From NCBI GenBank assembly GCA_034359265.1, contig CP136897.1, positions 35,327,501 to 35,391,500 of the forward strand: DNA of 64,000 nucleotides. The letters are read 5' to 3'. This stretch comes from Canna indica. Lineage: Eukaryota; Streptophyta; Magnoliopsida; Zingiberales; Cannaceae. The position numbers were made by a program, and so were the translations under genes. The notes beneath the pieces are model-generated. The model was not told where the DNA came from. It searched no databases and saw nothing but the letters and a program-made list of their open reading frames with translations. Positions 55,258-64,000 of this stretch are shown here, one piece after another. How positions within the stretch are numbered: the stretch's first letter is position 1; every line of letters begins with the position of its first letter.

Positions 55258-55426
55258 TAACGTTTCAATTATTATTTTTCGTTTAAAACGGGCGTAACTC
55301 CGTGCATTATTGTCCGATTTCAGCTTTTCACGTGGCGCTGAAAGGCGCGCAAAGAGACGAAGAAAATGCCCCCGAACTCTCCCTCAGACGCTCACCCTTA
55401 TTAGCCGACGATCAGAAGTGCATATC

Positions 55427-55543
55427 GGGTGTGATAATACCAGCACTAACGCACCGGATCCCATCAGAACTCCGAAGTTAAGGGTGCTTGGGCGAGAGTA
55501 GTACTAGGATGGGTGACCCCTTGGGAAGTCCTCGTGTTGCACC
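55427..55543 (+). rRNA. 5S rRNA: 5S rRNA gene
   Basis: Full length. Changes: C6T, C10A, C57G, C95T. The same set recurs at 58655 and 60285. Confidence 0.95.
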
Positions 55544-55911
55544 TTTTTTTTAACTACCTATTTGATTGCACGACGAGATCATTTTTTTTACTGATCTTTC
55601 TAACCAAACGTTAAGGACGGACGACGTCGTTGCCATAAATCTTGGCTGTCGATCGCCCGCGCGGGGCCCGCCGCAACCTCTACGGCCGGCTCGATCGACC
55701 AACTAACCCGAAAAATTAAAATTTGTAAATAAATAAGAAAAATAACATTTCAATTATTATTTTTCGTTTAAAACAGGCGTAACTCCGTGCATTATTGTCC
55801 GATTTCAGCTTTTCACGTGGCGCTAAAAGGCGCGCGAAGAGACAAAGAAAATGACCCCGAGCTATCCCTCGGACGCTCACGCTTATTAGCCGACGATCAG
55901 AAGTGCATGAC

Positions 55912-56028
55912 GGGTGCGATCATATCAGCACTAACGCACCGGATCCCATCAAAACTCTGAAGTTAAGCGTGCTTGGGCGAGAGTAGTACTAGGATGGGTG
56001 AACCCCTGGGAAGTCCTCGTGTTGCACC
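55912..56028 (+). rRNA. 5S rRNA: 5S rRNA gene
   Basis: Full length. Changes: C14T, G41A, C47T, C91A. Relative of 829 and 52240. Confidence 0.95.
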
Positions 56029-56396
56029 TTTTTTTTTACTACCTATTTGATTGCACGACGAGATCATTTTTTTTACCAATCTTTCTAACCAAACGTTAAG
56101 GACGGGCGACGTCGTCGACATAAAATTTGACTGTCGATCGCCCGCGCGGGGCCCGCCGCAACCTCTACGGCCGTCTCGATCGACCAACCGACCCGAAAAA
56201 TTAAAATTTGTAAATAAATAGGAAAAATAACATTTCAATTATTATTTTTCGTTTAAAACGGGCGTAACTCCGTGCATTATTGTCCGATTTCAGCTTTTCA
56301 CGTGGCGCTAAAAGGCGCGCGAAGAGACGAAGAAAATGACCCCGAGCTATCCCTCGGACGCTCACCCTTATTAGCCGACGATCAGAAGTGCATAAC

Positions 56397-56513
56397 TGTT
56401 GCGATTATACCAGCACTAACGCATCAGATCCCATCAGAACTCCGAAGTTAAGTGTGCTTGGGCGTGAGTAGTACTAGGATGGGTGACCCCCTGGGAAGTC
56501 CTCATGTTGCACC
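56397..56513 (+). rRNA. 5S rRNA: 5S rRNA gene, heavily changed
   Basis: Full length. Changes: G1T, G3T, C10T, C28T, G30A, C57T, A69T, G108A. Terminator T6 G T3. Opens the block repeated from 3739. Confidence 0.94.
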
Positions 56514-56740
56514 TTTTTTGTTTACTACCTATTTGATTGCACGACGAGATCATTTTTTTTACCAATCTTTCTAACCAAACGTTAAGGACGAACGACGTCG
56601 TCGACATAAAATTTGGCTGTCGATCGCCCGCGCGGGGCCCGCCGCAACCTCTACGGCCGGCTCGATCGACCAACCGACCCGAAAAATTAAAATTTGTAAA
56701 TAAATAAGAAAAATAACATTTCAATTATTATTTTTCATTT

Positions 56741-57056
56741 AAAACGGGCGTAACTCCGTGCATTATTGTCCGATTTCAGCTTTTCACGTGGCGCTAAAAG
56801 GCGCGCGAAGAGACGAAGAAAATGACCCCGAGCTGTCCCTCGGACGCTCACCCTTATTAGCCGACGATCAGAAGTGCATGACGGGTGCGATCATACCAAA
56901 AACGGGCGTAACTCCGTGCATTATTGTCCGATTTCGGCTTTTCACGTGGCGCTAAAAGGCGCGCGAAGAGACGAAGAAAATGACCCCGAGCTATCCCTCG
57001 GACGCTCACCCTTATTAGCCGACGATCAGAAGTGCATAACGGTTGCGATCATACCA
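56741..57056 (+). repeat. 158-bp tandem duplication of promoter and gene start
   Basis: 56741-56898 and 56899-57056; counterpart of 4083-4398 at offset 52,658. Confidence 0.91.
56883..56897 (+). pseudogene. Orphan 5S gene start, 15 nt
   Basis: GGGTGCGATCATACC followed by AAAAACGGGCG. Counterpart of 4225. Confidence 0.88.
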
Positions 57057-57157
57057 GCACTAACGCATCAGATCCCATCAGAACTCCGAAGTTAAGTGTG
57101 CTTGGGCGAGAGTAGTACTAGGATGGGTGACCCCCTGGGAAGTCCTCGTGTTGCACC
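57041..57157 (+). rRNA. 5S rRNA: 5S rRNA gene
   Basis: Full length. Changes: G3T, C28T, G30A, C57T. Terminator T6 G T3. Counterpart of 4383, without its G31T, C44T and C95T. Confidence 0.96.
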
Positions 57158-57384
57158 TTTTTTGTTTACTACCTATTTGATTGCACGACGAGATCATTTT
57201 TTTTACCAATCTTTCTAACCAAACGTTAAGGACGAACGACGTCGTCGACATAAAATTTGGCTGTCGTTCGCCCGCGCGGGGCCCGCCGCAACCTCTACGG
57301 CCGGCTCGATCGACCAACCGACCCGAAAAATTAAAATTTGTAAATAAATAAGAAAAATAACATTTCAATTATTATTTTTCGTTT

Positions 57385-57700
57385 AAAACGGGCGTAACTC
57401 CGTGCATTATTGTTCGATTTCAGCTTTTCACGTGGCGCTAAAAGGCGCGCGAAGAGACAAAGAAAATGACCCCGAGCTATCCCTCAGACGCTCACCCTTA
57501 TTAGCCGACGATCAGAAATGCATGACGGGTGCGATCATACCAAAAACGGGCGTAACTCCGTGCATTATTGTCCGATTTCCGCTTTTCACGTGGCGCTGAA
57601 AGGCGCGCGAAGAGACGAAGAAAATGACCCCGAGCTGTCCCTCGGACGCTCACCCTTATTAGCCGACGATCAGAACTGCATGATGGGTGTGATCATACCA
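57385..57700 (+). repeat. 158-bp tandem duplication of promoter and gene start
   Basis: 57385-57542 and 57543-57700; counterpart of 4727-5042, including the TTTCCGCTTTT variant in the second half. Confidence 0.91.
57527..57541 (+). pseudogene. Orphan 5S gene start, 15 nt
   Basis: GGGTGCGATCATACC joined to spacer AAAAACGGGCG. Counterpart of 4869. Confidence 0.88.
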
Positions 57701-57800
57701 GAACTAATGCACTGGATCCCATCAGAACTCCGAAGTTAAGCGTGCTTGGGCGAGAGTCGTACTAGGATGGGTGACCCCCTGGAAGTCCTCGTGTTGCACT
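57685..57800 (+). rRNA. 5S rRNA: 5S rRNA gene, 1-nt deletion
   Basis: 116 nt, one G missing at 97-99. Changes: C6T, C18A, C24T, C29T, A74C, C117T. Base -1 is T. Confidence 0.95.
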
Positions 57801-58168
57801 TGTTTTTTTACTACCTATTTGATTGCACGACGAGATCATTTTTTTTACCAATCTTTCTAACCAAACGTTAAGGACGGACGACGTCGTCGCCATAAATCTT
57901 GGCTGTCGATCGCCCCCGCGGGGCCCGCCGCATCCTCTACGGCCGGCTCGATCGACCAACCGACACAAAAAATTAAAAATTGAAAATAAATAAGAAAAAT
58001 AACATTTCAATTATTATTTTTCGTTTAAAACGGGCGTAACTCCGTGCATTATTGTCCGATTTCAGCTTTTCACGTTGCGCTGAAAGGCGCGTGAAGAGAC
58101 GAAGAAAATGACCCAGAGCTGTCCCTCGGACGCTCACCCTTATTAGCCGACGATCAGAAGTGCATGAC

Positions 58169-58285
58169 GGGTGCGATCATACCACCACTAACGCACCGGA
58201 TCCCATCAGAACTCCGAAGTTAAGCGTGTTTGGGCGAGAGTAGTACTAGGATGGGTGACCCCGTGGGAAGTTCTCGTGTTGCACC
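58169..58285 (+). rRNA. 5S rRNA: 5S rRNA gene
   Basis: Full length. Changes: G17C, C61T, C95G, C104T. Counterpart of 3254 but with an uninterrupted T tract. Confidence 0.96.
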
Positions 58286-58654
58286 TTTTTTTTTTACTAC
58301 CTATTTGATTGCACGACGAGATCATTTTTTTTACCAATCTTTCTAACCAAACGTTAAGGACGGACGACGTCGTCGACATAAGATTTGGCTGTCGATCGCC
58401 CGCGCGGGGCCCGCCGCAACCTCTACGGCCGGCTCGATCGACCAACCAACGCGAAAAACTAAAATTTGTAAATAAATAAGAAAAATAACGTTTTAATTAT
58501 TATTTTTCGTTTAAAACAGGCGTAACTCCGTGCATTATTGTCCGATTTCAGCTTTTCACGTGGCGCTGAAAGGGGCGCAAAGTGACGAAGAAAATGCCCC
58601 CGAACTCTCCCTCGGACGCTCACCCTTATTAGCCGACGATCAGAAGTGCATATC

Positions 58655-58771
58655 GGGTGTGATAATACCAGCACTAACACACTGGATCCCATCAGAACTC
58701 CGAAGTTAAGGGTGCTTGGGCGAGAGTAGTACTTGGATGGGTGACCCCTTGGGAAGTCCTCGCGTTGCACC
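58655..58771 (+). rRNA. 5S rRNA: 5S rRNA gene
   Basis: Full length. Changes: C6T, C10A, G25A, C29T, C57G, A80T, C95T, T109C. Followed 319 bp on by a truncated copy with quite different changes. Confidence 0.94.
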
Positions 58772-58973
58772 TTTTTTTTTACTACCTATTTGATTGCACG
58801 ACGAGATCATTTTTTTTACCAATCTTTCTAACCAAACGTTAAGGACGGACGACGTCGTCGTCATAAATCTTGGCTGTCGATCGCCTGCGCTAGGCCGGCC
58901 GCAACCTCTACGGCCGGCTCGATCGACCAACCGACCTAAAAAATTAAAATTTGTAAAAAAATAAGAAAAATAA

Positions 58974-59080
58974 CATACCAGCACTAACGCACCGGATCCC
59001 ATCAGAACTCTGAAGTTAAGCGTGCTTGGGCGAGAGTAGTACTAGGATGGGTGACCCCCTGGAAGTCCTCGTGTTGTACA
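58974..59080 (+). pseudogene. 5'-truncated 5S gene (AACAT join)
   Basis: Bases 10-117, one G missing at 97-99, with C47T, C114T, C117A. The spacer before it reads GTAAAAAAATAAG as at 7440, so the two units are counterparts. Confidence 0.9.
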
Positions 59081-59449
59081 TTTTTTTTTTACTACCTATT
59101 TGATTTCACGACGAGTTCATTTTTTTTACCAATCTTTCTAACGAAACATTAAGGACGGACGACGTCGTCGCCGTAAATCTTGGCTGTCGATCGCCCGCGC
59201 GGGGCCCGCCGCAACCTCTACGGCCGGCTCGATCGACCAACTAACCCGAAAAATTAAAATTTGTAAATAAATAAGAAAAATAACATTTCAGTTATTATTT
59301 TTCGTTTAAAACGGGCGTAACTCCGTGCATTATTGTCCGATTTCAGCTTTTCACGTGGCGCTGAAAGGCGCGCGAAGAGACGAAGAAAATGACCCCGAGC
59401 TATCCCTCGGACGCTCACCCATATTAGCCGACGATCAGAAGTGCATGAA

Positions 59450-59566
59450 GGGTGCGATCATACCAGCACTAACGCACCGGATCCCATAAGAACTTCGAAG
59501 TTAAGCGTGATTGCGCGAGAGTAGTACTAGGATGGGTGACCCCTAGGGAAGTCCTCGTGTTGCACC
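59450..59566 (+). rRNA. 5S rRNA: 5S rRNA gene
   Basis: Full length. Changes: C39A, C46T, C61A, G65C, C95T, T96A. Base -1 is A; upstream box CATATTAG. Counterpart of 5512. Confidence 0.95.
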
Positions 59567-59934
59567 CTTTTTTTTACTACCTATTTGATTGCACAACGAG
59601 ATCATTTTTTTTACTAATCTTTCTAACGAAACGTTAAGGACGGACGACGTCGTCGCCATAAAATTTGGCTGTCGATCGCCCGCGCGGGGCCCGCCGCAAC
59701 CTCTACGGCCGGCTCGATCGACCAACCGACGCGAAAAATTAAAATTTGTAAATAAATAAGAAAAATAACATTTCAATTATTATTTTTCGTTTAAAACGGT
59801 CGTAACTCCGTGCAATATTGTCCGATTTCAATTTTTCACGTGGCGCTGAAAGGCGCGCAAAGAGACGAAGAAAACGACCCCGAGCTGTCCCTCGGACGCA
59901 AAACCTTATTAGCCGACGATCAGAAGTGCATGAC

Positions 59935-60051
59935 GGGTTCGATCATACCAGCACTAACGCACCGGATCCCTTCAGAACTCCGAAGTTAAGCGTGCTTGGG
60001 AGAGAGTAGTACTAGGATGGGTGACTGCCTGGAAAGTCCTCGTGTTGCACC
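59935..60051 (+). rRNA. 5S rRNA: 5S rRNA gene (C67A type)
   Basis: Full length. Changes: G5T, A37T, C67A, C92T, C93G, G99A. Counterpart of 6482. Confidence 0.95.
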
Positions 60052-60141
60052 TTTTTTTTTTCTACGTATTTGATTGCACGACGACATCATTTTTTTTACC
60101 AATCTTTATAACCAAACATTAAGGACGGATGACGTCGTCGC

Positions 60142-60192
60142 CATACTAGCACTAACGCACCAGATCCCATCAGAACTCAGAAGTTAAGCGTG
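60142..60192 (+). pseudogene. 5S gene fragment truncated at both ends (bases 10-60)
   Basis: Starts with the GTCGCCAT join and ends at base 60, where AAGCGTG runs straight into GCGCTGAAAGG of the spacer, a CGTG homology with CACGTGGCGC. Changes C15T, G30A, C47A. C box and terminator are absent. Confidence 0.88.
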
Positions 60193-60284
60193 GCGCTGAA
60201 AGGCGCGCAAAGAGACGAAGAAAATGCCCCCGAACTCTCCCTCGGACGCTCACCCTTATTAGCCGACGATCAGAAGTGCATATC

Positions 60285-60401
60285 GGGTATGATAATACCA
60301 GCACTAACGCACTGGATCCCATCAAAACTCCGAAGTTAAGGGTGCTTGGGCGAGAGTAGTACTTGGATGGGTGACCCCTTGGGAAGTCCTCGCGTTGCAC
60401 C
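60285..60401 (+). rRNA. 5S rRNA: 5S rRNA gene
   Basis: Full length. Changes: G5A, C6T, C10A, C29T, G41A, C57G, A80T, C95T, T109C. Its upstream region begins inside the fused fragment at 60192. Confidence 0.94.
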
Positions 60402-60603
60402 TTTTTTTTTACTACCTATTTAATTGCACGACGAGATCATTTTTTTTACCAATCTTTCTAACCAAACGTTAAGGACGGACGACGTCGTCGTCATAAATCT
60501 TGGCTGTCGATCGCTTGCGCTAGGCCCGCCGCAACCTCTACGGCCGGCTCGATCGACCAACCGACCCGAAAAATTAAAATTTGTAAAAAAATAAGAAAAA
60601 TAA

Positions 60604-60711
60604 CATACCAGCACTAACGCACCGGATTCCATCAGAACTCCGAAATTAAGCGTGCTTGGGCGAGAGTAGTACTAGGATGGGTGACCCCCTGGGAAGTCCT
60701 CGTGTTGCACT
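60604..60711 (+). pseudogene. 5'-truncated 5S gene (AACAT join)
   Basis: Bases 10-117 with C34T, G51A, C117T. Confidence 0.9.
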
Positions 60712-61079
60712 TGTTTTTTTACTATCTATTTGATTGCACAACGAGATCATTTTTTTTACCAATCTTTCTAACAAAACGTTAAGGACGGACGATGTCGTCG
60801 CCATAAAATTTGGCTGTCGATCGCCCGCGCGGGGCCCGCCGCAACCTCTACGGCCGGCTCGATCGACCAACTAACCCGAAAAATTAAAATTTGTAAATAA
60901 ATAAGAAAAATAACATTTTAGTTATTATTTTTCGTTTAAAACGGGCGTAACTCCGTGCATTATTGTCTGACTTTAGCTTTTCACGTGGCGCTGAAAGGCG
61001 CGCGAAGAGATGAAGAAAACGACCCCGAGCTGTCCCTCGGATGCAAAACCTTATTAGCCGACGATCAGAACTGCATGAC

Positions 61080-61196
61080 GGGTTCGATCATACCAGTACT
61101 AACGCACCGGATCCCTTCAGAACTCCGAAGTTAAGCGTGCTTGGGAGAGAGTTGTACTAGGATGGGTGACCGCTTGGAAAGTCCTCGTATTGCACC
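61080..61196 (+). rRNA. 5S rRNA: 5S rRNA gene (C67A type)
   Basis: Full length. Changes: G5T, C18T, A37T, C67A, A74T, C93G, C95T, G99A, G110A. Counterpart of 10452. Confidence 0.94.
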
Positions 61197-61286
61197 TTTT
61201 TTTTTACTACCTATTTGATTGCACGACGACATCATTTTTTTTACCAATCTTTCTAACCAAACATTAAGGACGCATGACGTTGTCGC

Positions 61287-61394
61287 CATACTAGCACTAA
61301 CGCACCGGATCCCATCAGAACTCCGAAGTTAAGCGTGCTTGGGCGTGAGTAGTACTAGGATGGGTGACCCCCTGGGAAGTCCTCGTGTTGCACC
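61287..61394 (+). pseudogene. 5'-truncated 5S gene (GTCGCCAT join)
   Basis: Bases 10-117 with C15T and A69T only. Counterpart of 10659, which has three further changes. Confidence 0.9.
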
Positions 61395-61762
61395 TTTTTT
61401 TTTACTACCTACTTGATTGCACGACGAGATCATTTTTTTTACCAATCTTTCTAACCAAACGTTAAGTACGGACGACATCGTCGCCATAAAATTTGGCTGT
61501 CGATCGCCCGCGCGGGGCCCGCCGCAACCTTTACGGCCGGCTCGATCGACCAACCGACCCGAAAAATTAAAATTAGTAAATAAATAAGAAAAATAACATT
61601 TCAATTATTATTTTTCGTTTAAAACGGGCGTAACTCCGTGCATTATTGTCCGATTTCAGCTTTTCACGTGGCGCTAAAAGGCGCGCGAAGAGACGAAGAA
61701 AATGACCCCGAGCTATCCCTCGGACGCTCACCCTTATTAGCCGACGATCAGAAGTGCATGAC

Positions 61763-61879
61763 GGGTGCGATCATACCAGCACTAATGCATTGGATCCCAT
61801 CAGAACTCCGAAGTTAAGCGTGCTTGGGCGAGAGTAGTACTAGGATCGGTGACCCCCTGGGAAGTCCTCGTGTTGCACT
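61763..61879 (+). rRNA. 5S rRNA: 5S rRNA gene
   Basis: Full length. Changes: C24T, C28T, C29T, G85C, C117T. Confidence 0.96.
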
Positions 61880-62247
61880 TGTTTTTTTACTACCTATTTG
61901 ATTGCACGCCGAGATCATTTTTTTTACCAATCTTTCTAACCAAACGTTAAGGACGGACGATGTCGTCGCCATAAATCTTGGCTGTCGATCGCCCGCGCGG
62001 GGCCCGCCGCAACCTCTACGGCCGGCTCGATCGACCAACCGACCCCAAAAATTAAAATTTGTAAATAAATAAGAAAAGTAACATTTCAATTATTATTTTT
62101 CGTTTAAAATGTGCGTAACTCGGTGCATTACTGTCCGATTTCAGCTTTTCACGTGGCGCTGAAAGGCGCACGAAGAGACGAAGAAAATGACCCCGAGCTG
62201 TCCCTCGGACGCTCACCCTTATTAGCCGACGATCAGAAGTGCATGAC

Positions 62248-62364
62248 GGGTGCGATTATACCACCACTAACGCAACGGATCCCATCAGAACTCCGAAGTT
62301 AAGCGTGTTTGGGCGAGAGTAGTACTAGGATGCGTGACCCCCTGGGAAGTTCTCGTGTTGCATC
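62248..62364 (+). rRNA. 5S rRNA: 5S rRNA gene
   Basis: Full length. Changes: C10T, G17C, C28A, C61T, G86C, C104T, C116T. Next spacer again lacks the GC tract, as after 11736. Confidence 0.95.
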
Positions 62365-62723
62365 TTTGTTTTTTACTACCTATTTGATTGCACGACGAGA
62401 TCATTTTTTTTACTAATCTTTCTAACCAAACGTTAAGGACGGACGACGACGTCGCCATAAAATTTGGCTGTCGATCGCCCGCCGCAACCTCTATGGCCGG
62501 CTCGATCGACCAACCGACCCGAAAAATTAAAATTTATAAATAAATAAGAAAAATAACATTTCAATTATTATTTTTTGTTTAAAACGGGCGTAACTCCCTG
62601 TATTATTGTCCGATTTTAGCTTTTCACGTGGCGCTGAAAGGCGTGCAAAGAGACGAAGAAAATGAACCCCGAACTCTCCCTCGGACGCTCGCCCTTATTA
62701 GCCGACGATCAGAAGTGCATATC

Positions 62724-62840
62724 GGGTGTGATTATACCAGCACTAACGCACCGGATCCCATCAGAACTTTGAAGTTAATCGTGCTTCGGCGAGAGTAGTA
62801 CTAGGATGGGTGACCCCTTGGGAAGTCCTCGCGTTGCACC
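62724..62840 (+). rRNA. 5S rRNA: 5S rRNA gene
   Basis: Full length. Changes: C6T, C10T, C46T, C47T, G56T, G64C, C95T, T109C. Confidence 0.94.
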
Positions 62841-63207
62841 TTTTTTTTATTACCTATTTGATTGCACGATGAGATCATTTTTTTTACTGATCTTTCTAAC
62901 CAAACGTTAAGGACGGACGACGTCGTCGCCATAAATCTTGGCTGTCGATCGCCCGCGCGGGGCCAGCCGCAACCTCTACGGCCGGCTCGATCGACCAACC
63001 AACCCGAAAAATTAAAATTTGTAAATAAATAAGAAAAATAACATTTCAATTATTATTTTTCGTTTAAAAAGGGCGTAACTCCGTTCATTATTGTCCGATT
63101 TCAGCTTTTTACGTGGCGTTGAAAGGCACGCGAAGAGACGAAGAAAATGACCCCGAGTTGTCCCTCGGACGCTCACCCTTATTAGCCGACGATCAGAAGT
63201 GCATGAC

Positions 63208-63324
63208 GGGTGCGATCATACTAGCACTAACGCACCGGATCCCATCAGAACTCCGAAGTTAAGCAGGCTTGCGCGAGAGTGGTAGTAGGATGGGTGACCC
63301 CTTGGGAAGTCCGCGTGTTGCACT
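63208..63324 (+). rRNA. 5S rRNA: 5S rRNA gene (clustered 58-78 variant)
   Basis: Full length. Changes: C15T, G58A, T59G, G65C, A74G, C78G, C95T, T106G, C117T. Counterpart of 12581. Terminator reads AGT7. Confidence 0.93.
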
Positions 63325-63414
63325 AGTTTTTTTACTACCTATTTGATTGCACGACGAGATTGTTTTTTTTACCAATCTTTCTAACCAAACATTAAGGACG
63401 CATGACGTTGTCGC

Positions 63415-63522
63415 CATACTAGCACTAACGCACCGGATCCCATCAGAACTCCGAAGTTAAGCGTGCTTGGGCGTGAGTAGTACTAGGATGGGTGACCCCC
63501 TGGGAAATCCTCGTGTTGCACC
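63415..63522 (+). pseudogene. 5'-truncated 5S gene (GTCGCCAT join)
   Basis: Bases 10-117 with C15T, A69T, G102A. It has no counterpart between 12581 and 13066, so this short unit was inserted in, or lost from, one of the two blocks. Confidence 0.9.
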
Positions 63523-63890
63523 TTTTTTTTTACTACCTACTTGATTGCACGACGAGATCATTTTTTTTACCAATCTTTCTAACCAAACGTTAAGTACGGA
63601 CGAAATCGTCGCCATAAATCTTGGCTGTGAATGGCCCGCGCGGGGCCCGCCGCAACCTCTACGGCCGGCTCGATCGATCAACCGACCCGAAAAATTAAAA
63701 TTTGTAAATAAATAAGAAAAATAACATTTTAATTATTATTTTTCGTTTAAAACGGGCGTAACTCCGTGCATTATTGTCTGATTTCAGCTTTTTACGTGGC
63801 GTTGAAAGGCACGCGAAGAGACGGAGAAAATGACCCCGAGTTGTCCCTCGGACGCTCACCCTTATTAGCCGACGATCAGAAGTGCATGAC

Positions 63891-64000
63891 GGGTGCGATC
63901 ATACTAGCACTAACGCACCGGATCCCATCAGAACTCCGAAGTTAAGCAGGCTTGCGCGAGAGTGGTAGTAGGATGGGTGACCCCTTGGGAAGTCCTCGTG
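63891..64000 (+). rRNA. 5S rRNA: 5S rRNA gene cut by the window end (clustered 58-78 variant)
   Basis: Bases 1-110 are present; the last seven lie beyond the window. Changes so far: C15T, G58A, T59G, G65C, A74G, C78G, C95T. Counterpart of 13066. Confidence 0.95.

Larger units (their letters stand above)
1..64000 (+). repeat. 5S rDNA tandem array, 485-bp unit
   Basis: The window is made only of head-to-tail copies of a unit of about 485 bp: a 117-nt 5S rRNA gene followed by a spacer of about 368 bp. Starts of intact neighbours lie 482-486 bp apart except where a rearrangement is listed. RNA polymerase III transcribes such genes in the nucleus using TFIIIA, which binds the internal control region, and the product joins the large ribosomal subunit. 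No copy is inverted and nothing unrelated interrupts the array. Every interval of more than 300 bases between genes is spacer of the kind described at 51387-51754. Both window edges lie inside the array. Confidence 0.98.

Noticed and set aside
4100..62302. Sense open reading frames such as MHYCPISAFHVALKGARRDEENDPELSLGRSPLL.
   Set aside because: They are translations of the spacer between GTGCATTATTG and the gene start; ends shift with single-base changes, and some run into the rRNA gene itself.
398..63681. More than 100 antisense open reading frames of about 60-146 codons with a recurring protein sequence (MKCYFSYLFTNF...), which could suggest a repeated novel protein family.
   Set aside because: They read backwards through the 3' part of the 5S gene, its T tract (giving KKK) and the spacer. 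They recur only because the 485-bp unit recurs, change or break with any indel in the spacer, and have no independent start context. Substitutions show no sign of codon-level selection by eye.
1..64000. Cassandra-type terminal-repeat retrotransposons, which carry 5S-like sequence in their LTRs.
   Set aside because: There is no primer binding site, polypurine tract, target-site duplication or TG...CA border; the unit has a complete 5S gene and regular 485-bp spacing like a standard rDNA array.
1..64000. CRISPR-like array of repeats and spacers.
   Set aside because: The repeats are 117-nt 5S genes of plant type and the intervening parts are themselves repeated and alike, not unique spacers.

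Overview
The whole 64-kb window is one tandem array of nuclear 5S ribosomal RNA genes, every copy on the + strand. I found no protein gene, transposon, tRNA or other RNA. The 117-nt transcribed core starts GGGTGCGATC, carries the plant-type internal control region (A box 50-64, intermediate element 67-72, C box 80-98), ends GTTGCACC and runs into a T tract. The sequence is that of land-plant, most likely flowering-plant, 5S rRNA (CTCCGAAGTTAAGC, GAGAGTAGTACTAGGATGGG). I cannot name the species. The standard unit is 485 bp: 117 bp of gene and about 368 bp of spacer.

I count 118 full-length genes plus one cut by the right edge, 20 copies that lack their 5' end, two 14-16-nt 3' fragments and five orphan gene starts. 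In the entries, gene positions are numbered 1-117 from the first G, and changes are given against the majority base (G48T means T where most copies have G). Helix I pairs bases 1-9 with about 110-118.

Layout by spacer and gene type: type A (GACATAAAATTTGG spacer) about 1-5 kb; type B (GCCATAAATCTTGG spacer, often CTGAAAGGCG) about 2.8-15.9 kb, interleaved with A at first; type C (AGAATTGCAT upstream, AAGAAATATAAC, frequent G48T+C95G) about 16.4-43.9 kb; type A again about 44-53 kb; type B again about 53-64 kb. The order A-B-C-A-B and several multi-gene blocks that recur colinearly at 50.4-53.9 kb show that the left and right flanks of the window are copies of each other.

On top of the regular 485-bp rhythm lie many rearrangements: short units that begin inside the gene, 98-, 158-, 216-, 296-, 394- and 620-bp tandem duplications, lost terminators and lost promoters. 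All seven CpG sites of the gene have been hit by C-to-T or G-to-A changes somewhere in the array, and I found no copy identical to the majority sequence at all 117 positions. This reads as a diverged, probably methylated stretch of a 5S locus; which copies are transcribed cannot be seen from sequence. The open reading frames across the array, mostly antisense, are by-products of the repeat and are not annotated as genes.
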